NCBI GenBank assembly: GCA_020650975.1
Contig: JAIPMN010001221.1
Location: 2,255 to 66,254 of the forward strand
Source: Apostichopus californicus
Taxonomy: Eukaryota > Echinodermata > Holothuroidea > Aspidochirotida > Stichopodidae
DNA length: 64,000 nt
Direction of reading: 5' to 3'
Below the pieces are notes generated by a model. The model was given only the letters and a program-made list of their open reading frames with translations, did no database searches and was not told where the DNA came from. A program made the position numbers and the translations under genes. Positions 40,801-55,800 of the stretch are shown piece by piece. Positions within the stretch are counted from its first letter, which is position 1; every line of letters starts with the position of its first letter.

Positions 40801-43800
40801 AATCCCCAAACCTTACAGACCTAGAAGTGGCAGTTGTCCTATATTTATTGCACTGTCACGCCTACTCAGGCAATATCAAATTTTCTTGTCCTTACTCCAT
40901 GCTCTAAACATTCAAAGATCACTGAAAAAGGAGATGATTTTATGACTTACGGGTAGGCTTCTTAGTAACTGCTCCAACCGAAGGTCTGCTTGGATCGCTC
41001 TCAAATCCTGCCTCGTTTACAGCTCGGACTCTGAAAACATGCTCTTGGTTTTCAGCGAGTTTGGTCATGACATAGGAGGTGTTCAGGACCTTTGTTTTGT
41101 CTGTCCAAGATCTGAATGTTGTGCTTCTCCTCTCGATGATGTAATGAGAGATTGCGCTTCCTCCGTCTGAGATGGGAGGAGTCCAGGACAGAGAGACGGT
41201 ACTTGACGTGGCTTCATCCACTTGTGGTATGCCAGGTGGAGATGGATGACCTGTCAGACACAAGACATCAATTTTATTACTTTCTTTCTTCTATTTTCTT
41301 CTCTATTTGTACTTTCACTAATGTTTTGACCATGGTTGGCTTTTAAGCTTAACTAAGTTGGTCAAAAATATTGGGTTTTTTATGACTGTTTTTTTATTGA
41401 CGTATGATTCATGTGTCATTTATGATTTACAACACCGAGAAAGGTCAAATCATGAAAATTTACTTCTCAAACAGGAAGAGGAGACATAGAATTAAAAGAT
41501 AGGAGATCATTAAAACCGGCTAAACTGCACAATTCATATTCACGCAATGCTAAAACAGCTAGTATATGAAAATCATGTATGAACAGCACATACCCAAAAA
41601 TAACAGAACGTAAACACCATTGTGCTGCCTGTACTAACAAAAACTATTAAAATTCCTCTCATTTTCAGATATTCTATATCAGAATGATATTATATCAATG
41701 TTTCATATTATTAATTTCATATTCCACTCACCAGCTGGTTCTCTGGCCATCTTTGGAGGGAAGGACGGTTCACTTGGTCTTCCAACCCCTATCTCTGTGA
41801 CACCAACGACTCGGAATTCATACTCCTGTCCCGGTCTCAGACCAGTGACCCGATGGGTTGTATCAGGAATCGGTTCAGTCGTGACCCTGGACCATGGAAG
41901 GTCAAAGTCTTCTCGTACTTCAACGTGGTAACCGAGCATTGGACGTCCTCCATGGTGACGAGGCTCAGTCCATGTGAGGGTCATTTCATCACCACGGATA
42001 GTGTGAACCTCAGGAAGACCTGGTTCACTTGGCGCAGCTGACAAAAATCAAACAAACATGTAGAAACAGTGGATGAAATACCTTAAAACATTTGTATAAT
42101 TCTCCATGTAAGTAAGACTGAATGAAAACAACTGCAAAGTAAGGAGTTAGATTAACTTTGTTAAAGAAGGTCACCCACAACAATCATCAAAACTTAGTGT
42201 ACTACGCCAATGATAATTAACCAGGTTTATAATTAGCACATGTTAACATAAACATGAGACTAGATATTTCATACTTCAGTTGAATTATTCCTTTCAATAT
42301 GCCACAATAATTTACAGAAATGAATGTGTTAGTAATCTCACTAAATATTTAATGCTGTCACTTTCACAAATTGTACTCTCAGTAGACTCAAGAGAGTTGG
42401 TCACCATTTTGTTTACATTACTAAACTTGCTTTAATCAAGGGAGTCACAAACACTTTTAGAAGAGAGTCAAAGATGTTTTCTACAATAAATTATACTTTT
42501 TTCCTCTGTAAAGGTGACATTTTTGTTAGGTTCAACCCCAAAAGATGGGAAAAGTAATCAGCAATGTCCTTACCATGAGGGGATTTAATCATGATAGATC
42601 GAGTGCCCTCCAGCGGTGGACCAACACCATTGGAGTTCTCTGCTCTGACTCGGAAGTGGTACTCCACATCCTGTTGCAGGCCTCCTGCTGTGTAAGTCGT
42701 ACCCCTGACGTATGAACCAATCTTTGTCCAGCTCTTGTAGGTGCTGTCCCTCCGTTCCACCACGTAGCATTCGATGTTGGTTCCGCCGTCGTCCTCTGGT
42801 GGATACCACGAGAGGTTGATGGAGAAGTTTCCAACGTCAGTCATTGCTAGAGGTCCATGGGGTGCACCGGGGATGTCCGTGATGTTCACACGAACCTTAG
42901 CCGAATGTCTTCCAGCTTCGTTGACGACCGTCACAGAGTACACTCCAGTGTCTTCTCTCTTCGTGTTGGTGATGATCAGTTGGGTGCGGTCGTCACGGTC
43001 TTCGATGGTTGTGCGTGTGTCATCCGCCATTCGTCTGCTCTGGTGATACCATTCAACGAATGGGGGTGGGCATCCTGTAAACTCGACGGGGATGCGAAGG
43101 GTGCTACCAGCCTTGAGGGTGATGACATCTCTCAACAAGTCCAAATTGATTTTAGGAGGAGCTAAGAAAGATAATATATGGAAAATGGATAAGTACACAT
43201 TCTGTTACCACTTCTTTGCAGTAGTAATAAATGAATGTCAATTTCATTTTTTGGAAAGCAGTACTGGACACAAATTGTATCTATATATTTCATAAAACAC
43301 TAAAGAAAATTATTTTGGGTTCTTATCGGAGAAGTTTTCCGAGAAATGGTGATGCAAAGAAATGGCTTTGTTTCACCATTAAGAAGATGCTTTATACATT
43401 AGCACATACAAAACAGATAAGAAAAGTATCATTTAAAGAGGTTTGGTGATGGGTGGGGAGGGGGGGGGGTGACAATAGTGAGCAATGATGCAACACAAGA
43501 CATATAGTTCATGGTTGGAATGCACAACCACAATGTGTGATCTGCTGAACACAATAACACCAAGAACAGATGATATCTTTTAGAGACTTACCAAGCACTT
43601 TTAACTCCGCTGAGGTTCTCAATTTACCGCACTCGCATTCATAGAGACCGTAATCTCTAGCTTCAACTTTCTTGATGGTGATGGCCCTCCTTTGGCCCTC
43701 TGATGTTACTTTGATGCGGTCGTAAGTGAACAGTTGATACCCGTTCTTGTACCATTTGACCTCCGCTTTAGGATTGGAAACTCTGCACTCCAGTACAATC

Positions 43801-46800
43801 GTCTGTCCAGCCTTTGCTGTTGTGTCTTGTAACATTTGTGTGAAATCTGCTACTTCTGTTTGACAAAATGAAAAAAATAAACAAGTTTAGATGGTAGCCC
43901 AATTTTTTTTACTTCTCTAGTGACCTTGAACATTTAAGTATCAGAAATTGATACTAGAATATTTTTCAATTTACTATGGAATCTGACTGTCACCACCCCC
44001 ACCAGTACCATAAATAATGACCCGGTGCTGGATAGCTGGGTTGGTACAGGACTCTTATACCTGAGGTCATTGGTTTGAATCTAAACTAGCCAATAATTGC
44101 TTCACTCTTTTAAATATTGTAACCACAGTAAAGAATCATAGGAAAAGAGTGTGGAGGGATAGGAGAAGGTATGAGAGGGGGGTGGCATAGGTCCTCTTTA
44201 TAATCATAAACAATTACCTTCTGGTGCCTTAACAAGCACAGGACTAGAAGCAGGTCCAGCCTCGCTTTGACCTATGTCATTCTCAGCGATGACTCTAAAT
44301 TTGTACTGTTTGCCAGTACTGAGGTTAGGGATGGTGATGTTGGTATCGTGAATATGTCTCCTTGTTGCACGAATCCAGCGGGTACCCAGGGACTCCTTCA
44401 TCTCAACCAGGTATCCGGTGATGGGTGAACCTCCATCGCTACGTGGTGACATCCAGGAGAGGGTGACAGAGTCATCTGTTACTCCAAATACTTCAGGTGA
44501 ACTTGGAGCATCAGGAACAGCTGAATAAATGTACAACAATAGTTTAAGTGGTAGAATGATATGGTTTGTGGAAAGTTTCAATGACTAATAAATAGTGCTT
44601 TCTTTCTTTGATATATTTCACTATCCAGGAAATTTTCATCTAAATTAGTAAATATCTATTCGACTTCGACTTTATTTTTAATAACTGTTATAAAATTTGT
44701 GAAATGAAATTAATATAGAATTTTCATATTGATTAATAATAAATGCAGCAGGCTTTCAATAAACTCTTGTATAAATTCTCTGTAATAATATCTGGCCTGC
44801 ACAAATAACAAATTTTATATATCAAATTTATTAATCCACTTGTGGAATACAACCTATGCTGTACTTTCTTCTTCCAAGATCAACAATTTTGCAATCTATT
44901 ATTTAATCAATGTAAGAGAAATGTTAAAGTACTACAGAAAAAGAATAAAACTGAATGTCGTGATATTTATATTCATAGTTGTCAAGACATTCAAGGTGAT
45001 AAACCTTGTAGTTTTATTCTCGTAGTTGTTCACTAATAGTTTGTTTATTGTATGGTTGTGTTTGTATTCACTACTGTTTTATGTTTACTGTCGACGGGAA
45101 ATAATTTCCGTTTTCTGTTTTCTGAAATGGACAATAAAGTTTCTATCTATCTATCTATATCTTAAAACTGAGAAAGTATCCTAACTTACAGAATGGGCTC
45201 TTAACAACTACTGGTTCCACCATCTCAATAGGGGTGCTTTCCCCATATTGGTTCTCTGCTCGTACTCTGAAACCATATCTTGTATTCTCCCGCAGGTTGG
45301 TGACCGTGTATCTCAGTCCGTGGATGGTTGACGAGACTGGGGTCCAAGAGAGCCGCTCCATGTCTCGTTTTTCCAAGATGTAGTTTGTAATTGGACTGCC
45401 GCCATCGTCTCGAGGGTGGCGCCACGAGAGGGTCACAGAGTCCTTGGTGATACCAATGGCCTTCAATGGACCCTCTGGATGTCCCGGTTTATCTAAGTAT
45501 GGAAAAGGAGATCAGTATTTACTGTGATATGTGACAAATGATGTGCGCATTGTGAGATTTGATTAAATGCAGGTGCCCAAATACAAGGAAGTACAGAAAT
45601 GTACAGATATTTTATGTTTTTTATGGTGCTACAGAGACTATGCAAAGAAGCTCTGCTCTTTTTCTCTAGCTAAAGCTTTAGCTCTACTCCAGATTTTTGA
45701 TAATTATTGATTATTGATAATAATCAGTATTTTATGATACCACCAAGCAGCCACATATGCAATGTGGGGAGAAGTAGAATGGCTTGAATAGCTACATATC
45801 ATGTTAAATGGCTGTCCAAAGTTAGCTCATTCTTGATTTGTTTTACCAATTGTAAGACCATAAGAAATGGTAATCCCTAGACTATTCCTACATGAAAATG
45901 GTCTCCCTGTCTGTGTGCAATAATCTAGGGCAGATGTAAGATATGTTATCTAGCAATGCGAATAAGTGCGAAACTAAAATATACAACAAAACAACATAAG
46001 GAAAAGGCTACATATGACTTGTGACTGGATTTGAACAGACTTACCCATGACAGACACTCTGAACTGGGTTTTGTCTTCCCCGATATCACTCGCCAGATGG
46101 ACTCGATAGAAACCGGTATCATCCCGAATCGAGTCAGGGATATGTAAGCCAATACTCTGTGGACTATAGTGTAGGCGTGTTCGTGGAGAATCAATCAGTG
46201 GTCGGTCATCCTTGTACCATGTTGCTCTGGGTGATGGTAGTCCCTTATAAGGAAAATCTACCTTCAATGGAGCACCGGCCGGCAACTTGTAAGTGTCAAG
46301 ATGAATACTAGGTCGGAGGTCAAACTTTGGTGGTACTATGAAGCAAAAAAAAAAAAACATTTGTTATGTTTTTGTTACGTTTTACAAATTTGTTACGTTC
46401 AACCAATGATTTGACATGTCATGAAAAATATTTTTCTAATGCACACAAAAATCTATCATTAATGGAATTTACAGAAGCACTTATTAGGCAATAAAGTGTT
46501 CAACTTAATATTCTACAAGGGCTAGAGAAACATTGATGGCAGCCAAAGCGTCAGACAGAATCAAATCTCCCTATATATACCTAGTTGGAGTAATGTGCAG
46601 GCAAATCCAAAAGGGTGCCCAATCCTAATTCTTTAAGGGGCCCATCCTGCAAGACTGGATTTAATTAGGACGTACTAAAACCATTTGCGGGCCGGATTTG
46701 GCCCATGGGTGGCTTTTTGAGATCCCCTGCTAGACAAGCCACAAGTCATTTTTTTCATTCTGTTTTAGCTACAATCTGTGATAGGCAAAATAATATTTAA

Positions 46801-49800
46801 TAGTCTACTAGCGGGCTTGAAATGCAGCATACACCTTTAATAGATAAACGATATGATCGTTTATGCTCGTTTAAAAGTCAAAGGGTTTAAGGAATAGAGA
46901 TGGAGAATTCCTGTCATGGTAACAGTGGAGAAAGGGGAATGGGTTGAACCAGGAGGCTGAGGAAAAATCATGACAAACTTTGAACTACAGAAAGCAGAGT
47001 TTTCACTTCTTTTCCTTTCATTCATTGTTCTATTGCAGAGAATCATTTCAATATCAGAGAACAATCAAAAATGAAAATGTAATCATACTGGTTTCTCTGC
47101 CTCTCATAGGTGATCCAAGAGATACTGGCCGACTCAATCCAGCTTCATTAATCGCTCTGACCCTGAATTCATAGTCGTCAACCTTCTTTGGTTTTGGGAG
47201 CCTTAACGTGGTATCTTTGATGGGTGTGGGCGTGGCCCTCTGCCAACTTGTCTGTGGGGTTTCTCTCTTTTCCATGATGTAGCCCTCAATGGGGGCACCT
47301 CTGTCACTTGGGGGAGGTGTCCACGAGAACTCAAAGTGATCAGCATCCATGGACTTGACCATCAGAGGTCCTGGTGTTGCTGGAACGTCTGTCGAGAAGG
47401 ATGAATCAGCAAAAAGAAGGTAAATATATTTATTTTTATTTTAGAGTAGTTTGGATCTTGTTCCCCATTAATTAATTAATTAACTAACTATTACAAGCAG
47501 TTATTCTCACATTGGACAATAGGACAGAATATCACCAAAAAATGTATCCAATTCAACTTAAATAGCTGATTTATAGTGTCATCAGTCTGTTTTCAACAGA
47601 ATTTCTACTGGTTTAAAATCTATCATGACATTAAAAGTAATAAAATATTAACAAGAATAGTCATATTGACAGGGCAGAAATTGTTACAAAGTTAAAAATT
47701 ATGAAATCCTGACAACATGTAGGATGTTTGAGCGGACTGATATTTACCAAAGTCAGATTTTGGGGTAACACTACCCCCCTCCAGGGGTTCGCTGACCCCA
47801 TATTTATTTTCTGCTCGGACACGGAACTGGTACTCTTTGCCTTCTTTCAGGCTGCTGACACGATAGGAAGTTCCTCCAATAAAGCTGGACACTTTGTTCC
47901 AGATTCTAGAGGGTACTTCTCGGCTCTCCAGGATATACCCAGAGATTGGGCTACCACCATCATCAGCAGGAGGGTACCACGTCAATGTAGCATCGGAGAC
48001 ACCTAGTCCAGATACCTGATTATAAAATTAAAACAAGCATTTTGATTTAGAAATTCTTAAACGTTCCTTCTGAGGTTGAATGAAGGGCGGAGAGTATGAA
48101 GGGACAAACATTTAATCAATGTTATCACAAAAGTTTCTTTTGGGTTACCATATAAAGTATCATATCATAAAATATATGTATTTCCTGTGACTTACATGAA
48201 GAGGGCCTGTTGGTGGGCCTGGACGATCCACCACTTTCACCTCGACCTTTGATTTGTCTTCACCTGCTTTGTTTTTGGCAATAATAGTATACACGCCACT
48301 GTCACTCCTTTCTGCATTTCGCACCGTCAACATTGAACCACTCTCTTCGGTATTCACGCTGACACGATAGGACTTCTCAAGAGGATGGTGGTCTCTCTCC
48401 CAAGTGATTGTAGGTACAGGTGTTGCAGTGAATGATGCATCCACATTAAAGGTGGCACCAGCACGTACTGTGATAGGTCGCATGTATTTCAGATCCAGGT
48501 CAAACTTAGGAGCAACTGGCAGAGAAATAAGAAATGACAATAGTTATAAACTTGGGTGTGGTATAGTAGTCATAGTGTCCTACCCTTCCCCTTCCCACAT
48601 GTATCTCGACCTTCAGTGGTAAACCCACAAGGAACCATGCAGGTTCTCTTGACCTGTTTTCTATTATCCACAGTATCGTACTGAAGTCATAAGGCTCATT
48701 TAAGATTTCAGTCATCTTAAGTCATCTTTAGTTGTAAAGTGTTGAGTTTCACACATGTGACAGGAGTCATCAGTCACCTACAGTTGTAAAGTGTTGAGTT
48801 TCACACTTGTGACAGGAGCCATCAGTCATCTTAAGTCATCTACAGTTGTAAAGTGTTGAGTTTCACATATGTGACAGGAGCCATCAGACATCTTAAGTCA
48901 TCTACAGTTGTACAGTGTTGAGTTTCACACTTGTGTAGGAGCCATCAGTGATCGTAGTCATCTACAGTTGTAAAGTGTTGAGTTTCACACATGTGACAGG
49001 AGCCATCAGTCATCTACAGTTGTAAAGTGTTGAGTTTCACACACGTGACAGGAGCCACCAGTCATCTTAAGTCATCTTCAGTTGTACAGTGTTGAGTTTC
49101 ACACATGTGACAGGAGCCATCATTCATCTATAGTTGTAAAGTGTTGAGTTTCACACATGTGACAGGAGCCATCATTCATCTACAGTTGTAAAGTGTTGAG
49201 TTTCACACACGTGACAGGAGCCATCAGTCATCTTAAGTCATCTTCAGTTGTACAGTGTTGAGTTTCACACATGTGACAGGAGCCATCAGTCATCTACAGT
49301 TGTAAAGTGTTGAGTTTCACACATGTGACAGGAGCCATCAGTCATCTTAAGTCATCTACAATTGTAAAGTGTTGAGTTTCACACATGTGACAGGGCCATC
49401 AGTCATCTTAAGTCATCTACACTTGTAAACTGTTTAGTTTCACACATGTGACAGGAGCCATCAGTCATCTTAAGTCATCTACAGTTGTAAACTGTTTAGT
49501 TTCACACATGTGACAGGAGCCATCGGTCATCTTAAGTCATCTACAGTTGTAAACTGTTGAGATTCACACATATGACAGGAGCCATCAGTCATCATAAAGT
49601 CATCTGCATTTACCTCACTTGAAGTCACTATGACTCATGTGACAGGACTCTTCAGTTATCTGTGGTCTTCAGTTCTATTGCCTGACAGGACCCTTCAGTC
49701 ACCTGTGGTCTATAGTCCTACAGTATTGAACCATTAAAACCGATTCCTTGAATGCCATTTTCAAAACTGATACTTACCAGCAGGACTCTCAATGGTAATG

Positions 49801-52800
49801 GTGTGAGATGGTTCACTTGGTTTACCCGGTCCAACACGGTTCACAGCGATGACCCTAAACTCGTACTCTGATCCCTTCACCAGTCTGGTGATACGGTATT
49901 CTGTGTCTGGGGTAGGAGTAAGGGTGGCCTTCACCCAGCGGGGACTGGTTGCTGTACGCATCTCGATGGTGTAGCCAATGATTCTGGCTCCTCCGTCACT
50001 GGAGGGTGGCGACCATGAGAGGACTGCTGAGTCAGCAGTTACTTTGGAGATTGTAGGTGCAGATGGTGAACCAGGGACATCTGTTTCAAGGAGTACAAGA
50101 ATTACAAAGCATGTGATAAAATATAATTGATACATGGGAAGTTACAAATGGCTCATTGAGCCTGTGCATTTACATTATTAATGAATTTATGAGAATGTAA
50201 CAAAGGTTCTCTACTAGCTGTCAACACCATTCTGGGTTTCCGCAAACTTTAAATATTCAACCACAAATAAACTGCCAAACTCACCGAACTGTTCGATCGA
50301 TGTGATCTCGTGTCCTTCCAAAGGCTCACTGATACCGAACTGGTTCTGAGCTTTGATTCTAAACACATACTCCTTGCTGACCTTGAGACCTTTGACCTCG
50401 AAGGTCAGGTTGGTGATATTATCATCTGTGACGGACTTCCATCTCATGTCCAGATCGCCCTTCTTTTCAATTATGTAATTTACGATTCTACTTCCTCCAT
50501 CATCTTTTGGTGGTCTCCAGGACAACGTCACCGATGACATGGTAACATTGGACATTTCTAGGGGTCCTTGAGGTGGAGATGGTTGATCGACCACTCTTAC
50601 CTCGATGGTTGCTGAATCACTACCGGCCTGGTTCTTGATGGTCACAGAATAGTGACCTCCGTCTTCACGGTTCACATTCCTGACGGTAAGGATCACAAAG
50701 TGCTCCATTGTTTCTAGTCGTACAGTACCGATGGCAATCAGTGGTTTACCATCTTTAGACCACTTGGCCTCTGGTACGGGGAAGCCAGAGTAAGGTAGCT
50801 CAGCTCTGACTGTCTCTCCGACCTTAGCAATAATAGGCTCTTGGAACATGGCTTCAAATCTGGGTGGAACTGGATACAGAAGAGAAAAATAGAATTTCGG
50901 TAAAGCTAGACCATTGATCTAATATTGTGAAATTAAATTTTTAAAACTCTTTAACTATCAAGTTTTAGAAGCAATGTAAAGTTCTCTGTAAAAAGATTTC
51001 TATTTGTAGGCAAAATGTATCCTTAAAAGCTGCAGTATTCACACATAATTGGAAACTTTCAAATCTAAGCATCCACTCATTCGTCAAGACAAAGAGAATT
51101 CTTATCAAAATCCTACAACAATAGAAATGATTTTAAGTCACAATCAAAATGGAATTTTTTACCTGATGCCTCCTGAACCTTCACAAATCCTGACGGTTGG
51201 CTAGGGCGGCTTAAGCCTGACTTATTTTCAGCGCTGATGTGGAATTCATATTCTGATCCGTTAGTCAATCGCTTGATGACCATCTCTCTTTCGACTTCAG
51301 AGACTGTTCCCACTTTGGACCAGAAAGCACTTCCCCGTTCTCGTTTCTCTACCAGATAACCTGTGACCGGTGCACCACCGTCATAGTATGGTGGCTGCCA
51401 TGTAATTGTGACACTCTCTGAATCAACGTCAGTCACCAAAGGTTTGGATGGTGAGTCAGGTGGTGCTAGGGTAAGATTTGTAAAGTGAGGTAAGTAATTA
51501 AAAACCTACTGATGACTTTATATTGAAAGGATATTAATTTCATATTTATAGCTTTCCAATCAGCTTTTGTTTCTGATACACAAACTTGAATTTATGTGAA
51601 ATACCTTATGCAAGGGAGCAAGGAAACTAGAAAAACCAAATACTTTTTTAATAAAGAGGTAAGAAACAATATCACCCAATAGTAACAAGATCAAAGTTGT
51701 TCCTCTAGCTATGTCATGCTTTTTTCAAGAACATAGAATAGTTTTATAGCTGTGATGCATTCATTTATTTTCTTTCAGTCAATAGCATCGATATAGGAGA
51801 CAGTATCTGAAGTACCAATGGGAGGGAAGGTGTGGGAGAGGGCCAGATTGAGGGAAAGGTGGTTCTCACCCTCTTTCCCAATATCCAACCAAAAGATGAA
51901 TTACAGTATAATTCTTGTAAAAAAGGGAGAAAAAACTTCTAATCATCCATTTTTAAACTTTTTGTAAAACTTTTGGTTACTTACTGACTTTCACTCCAAG
52001 AGTGATGATGTCACCCTCAAGTGGTTCACTCTCTCCAACTTTGTTGACCGCGATTACTCTGAATTGAACCTCTGACCCTTCTGACAAATCTGTGACTTTA
52101 AAAGTTGTCGATGGTACACGGGCACTAATCCTGGTCCAAGAGGTCCTCTTCATGTCACGTTTCTCTACACAGTAGTGAGTGATATCGCTGCCACCAGTGT
52201 TCAATGGCGAGCGCCATCTGATGGTGGCATCTGTAGTACCCACATCCAGGACCTCAATGGGACCCTCTGGTGGGGATGGTTTGTCTTCTATCACAACACG
52301 GATCTTGGCTGTTGCTTCGCCGCCAGCATTTCGAACTCTGACAGAATAAACGCCTTCGTCAGCTTTTACACAGTTCTTGGCTGTGAGGACTGTGCCAAAC
52401 TCGGTAGTTTCGATCTTCACCCGAGTGGTAGATTCCAAGTGGGTGCCATCTTTGGACCAGTCCACTGATGGAAGAGGTGTAGCCTTGAATGGTATATCAA
52501 TATGGAAAGTTGTGCCTGCCTTGACAACAATGGTGTCGCGAACTCTTGAGAGGTCCAACTTGGGTCCAACTGAAGAGAAAAAGTAGGTGATATTAAAGGT
52601 GAATTTAAGAATAGTTTTGACAAAAGTTTTGCAACTTGGCAATAAGTAAGACATTACATTAATATGTTTTGCAACAATGTGATGAAAAACAAATGACAAA
52701 GTCTTGATGTACAAACTGTATAATGCTCCTGTTAGTAAAGAAAGGAACATGGGAAAACGTAAAGTAAAGTAAAGTAAAATTTATTGATATCAATCATAAA

Positions 52801-55800
52801 ATGAAGATATAATAAAATGGATTTAAACCTAGTATAACCTTTACTATCAAGTGGAATGTACTTTTGTTGATGGCTTATCCCCCTCTGACTTCAGAAGTAA
52901 CTCCATGAATCTGTAAATTCACAATAATAATGGCATTCTAACAAGTACACACCTGCAAGTTCACGAACAATTGTACTTGGGCTGGGTTCACCGGGTCCAG
53001 CTTCGTTCTCTGCGATGATGCGGAACTGATATTCGTTGTTCGGGGACAAGTCATGGACTGTAAAGTTGCAATCTCTGATGGGGAACCGCGTAATCGGGGT
53101 GAATCTAGAACTGTAACGATCGGATTTCTCCACGATGTAACCCTTGATTGGTTTACCCCCATCAGTTAATGGAGGAGTCCAGGTCAGATTGACAGATGTG
53201 CTGGTCATATTTGAAATCTGAGGAGCTCCTGGTGCGTCTGGAACAGCTATAAGATTAAGTGAAAAGTGGTCACTGAGTTAGACAAATGTAACATCCATCA
53301 AAAAGTCATGAATGGTAAATGTTGACTATTTTGATAATTTTGACAAATTTTTTAGGAGAAAAAGTGCCACCAAGTTCGCAACAAAATTGTCGCAAAATTT
53401 GTCACCGTTTCCACCGACTTTGATCATCATTTCAGATTTACCTTTGATCCTCACAAGTTTCCAAAACAATTCTTGAGGAGATTTCTTTTAAAGCTTCTTG
53501 GCAATCTATATATCTGGCAAATAAAGTGTTGATCTATAAATGATAAACAAACTCCATATTAGACTTACTGAAAGCATCTTTGGCCACAACCTGACCGGTT
53601 GAGTCGCTAGGTGGGCCCTGCCCGGCTTTGTTCTCTGCAATTACTCTGAATTCAAATTGAGTATTTTCCTTCAGACCATCGATAACGAAGGTCGTATTGT
53701 GGATGGATTTGTTGGTGGCACGGACCCATCTCACTGCAAAGGATTCCCGTTTCTCAAGAATGTAGTGAGTGATGGGGCTTCCCCCATCGGAGAATGGCGC
53801 AGTCCAAGATACAGTGATTGCAGACCTCGTCACTGAGGTAATATTTGGTTTGCCTGGAGCTCCTGGTACATCTAGAAAACATATGAGAATGAGGAATGTT
53901 AAAAGAGTTTCTAGTTTACCTGATGATTTGGGTATATATGTTTACATTAATATCAGAATGGGAGAAGTTAATATCACTTTATTGATATGTGTATCTAGGT
54001 TACCTGGTGCTTAGGAAAAACCATGAGGATAGGAAAGTCTTTTACATTACAAATAACTGTACACTTGAATAACAGTGGACATTTTGCTGACCAAAGTTAA
54101 TCTTCTTATAAAGATACAAAAATAGTCAAATGTAAGACTTGATATATGATTGATGGTATGGGCAGCAAAAATATTTTCAGGAACAGGGATGGGAGGGGAG
54201 GGGGAGCAGAGAGGGGTGGGTGGTTTCTTCAGTCCATTCTGCTGATTTGTGCGATGAAATTACAATAGGCATCTCTTAACCACATAGAAAGTCAACTTCT
54301 TCTTGTAAACCTATTAAACTTACCATAGGGTGGTTTGGCTACCACAGTATCTGATGTGTCACTCGGCTGGCCAAATCCAGCTTTGTTCTGAGCCACAACC
54401 CTAAACTCATATTCCCCTTGCTCCTTCAGACCACGGACAGTGAATGTTGTATCAGGAGTTGTTATCTCACTGACTGGGACCCATCGAAGGGCAAACTTAT
54501 CTTTCTTGTGAATGATGTAGCCGGTTACCCTTGACCCGCCATCTCTGATAGGTGGGGTCCAGGATAGAGTCACAGAAGATGAAGTGATATCACTGACCTG
54601 GGGTCTTCCAGGGGATCCTGGGACATCTAAGGTAACAAGACAAACCAATACAAACATTACAAAACATCATCCCAATTGATTATTGTATCTGGTAGGTTAT
54701 TGAGTAGTCTGGAGTGAATAGTCATCATGTCTGGAAAAATATTTGTATTAGGACAAAGATGATTTAAAAAAGAACAATATCATCCATGAAAATTAATTAA
54801 AATTCTAAACTTGTAAATCAGGAGAATTATTTAGTCAGACAAAATAGCTCACTTATCCTTTATTATCAATTATATCAACAATATTAGCAATTATTACGAT
54901 GGTGATATAATACAGTACACGTTAATGTCCAAAATCTCACATCTTTCCTTTGGATGTAGACATATACTGCCAATGAATATTCATTGAGTAACATCATTTA
55001 TAACATAATGCATTATAACCTACCATACTGAGGTTTAGGGGTGACAGATGTCGTTCGACTTGGCTCACCAAGGCCAGCTCTGCTAACAGGCACCACTCTG
55101 AACTCATAATCGCTGCCTTCTCGGAGTCCCTTGGCAGTGTAAGATGTATCTTTGACTCTCTCCAGCGGTGCCCAACGGGTGCTGAATGGTTCCTTCCTCT
55201 CGATGACATATTCATCTATGGCAGTGCCACCATCTCTCTCTGGAGGCTGCCAGGTGAAAGTCGCTGATTCAGCGGTGATCTCTGACAAGGTCGGCGAGAG
55301 AGGAGCAGATGCTTTCTCTGGATGATGAGAGAGGATATGACGATGGTTGGAATAAGTTTCATTTTGCACTAAAAGTAATTTCATATTTTTACTAGTATGT
55401 TAATTTTTCCCTATTCATTTACAATGTGGGGAAGTGATTGAACTACTAGGATGTTACTTCTTAGTGACGAGTACTTCACCATTTCTATGGTGATGATTAC
55501 AATGACTACAAGATAGGCAGTGGTGTTGTTTTGAGAGTAGGTCGATTTCCACTAATCAGAGAGACAGCAAAACAGAAAAATCTCTTGTAGAATATTAAAG
55601 CAATGATGCAATGTACTTGAAGAAAGGTAACAACACAATAATTCAACATCCATGCCCAACCACATAGGAATTATATATAGTCAATTCCTTTTCCATATTT
55701 TCCCCCATGTATTTGCTTGCAATGTAGAGTTTTTAGCATACCATATGGTTCCTTAGCAACCATAGGTCTGGTGGGTTCACTCGGTTTGCCTTGTCCTGCT

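Noticed and set aside
44021-44092. Functional tRNA-Lys gene
   Set aside because: A- and B-box-like parts exist, but the acceptor stem does not pair and the B box departs from GGTTCGANTCC.
46500-46740. Target duplication CTAGAGAA / CTAGACAA around the hAT-like end
   Set aside because: The sequence after the left word does not begin like the right end, so the match is probably chance.
48720-49600. CRISPR-like array (repeats with similar spacing)
   Set aside because: Units are contiguous tandem repeats without unique spacers, in an animal intron.
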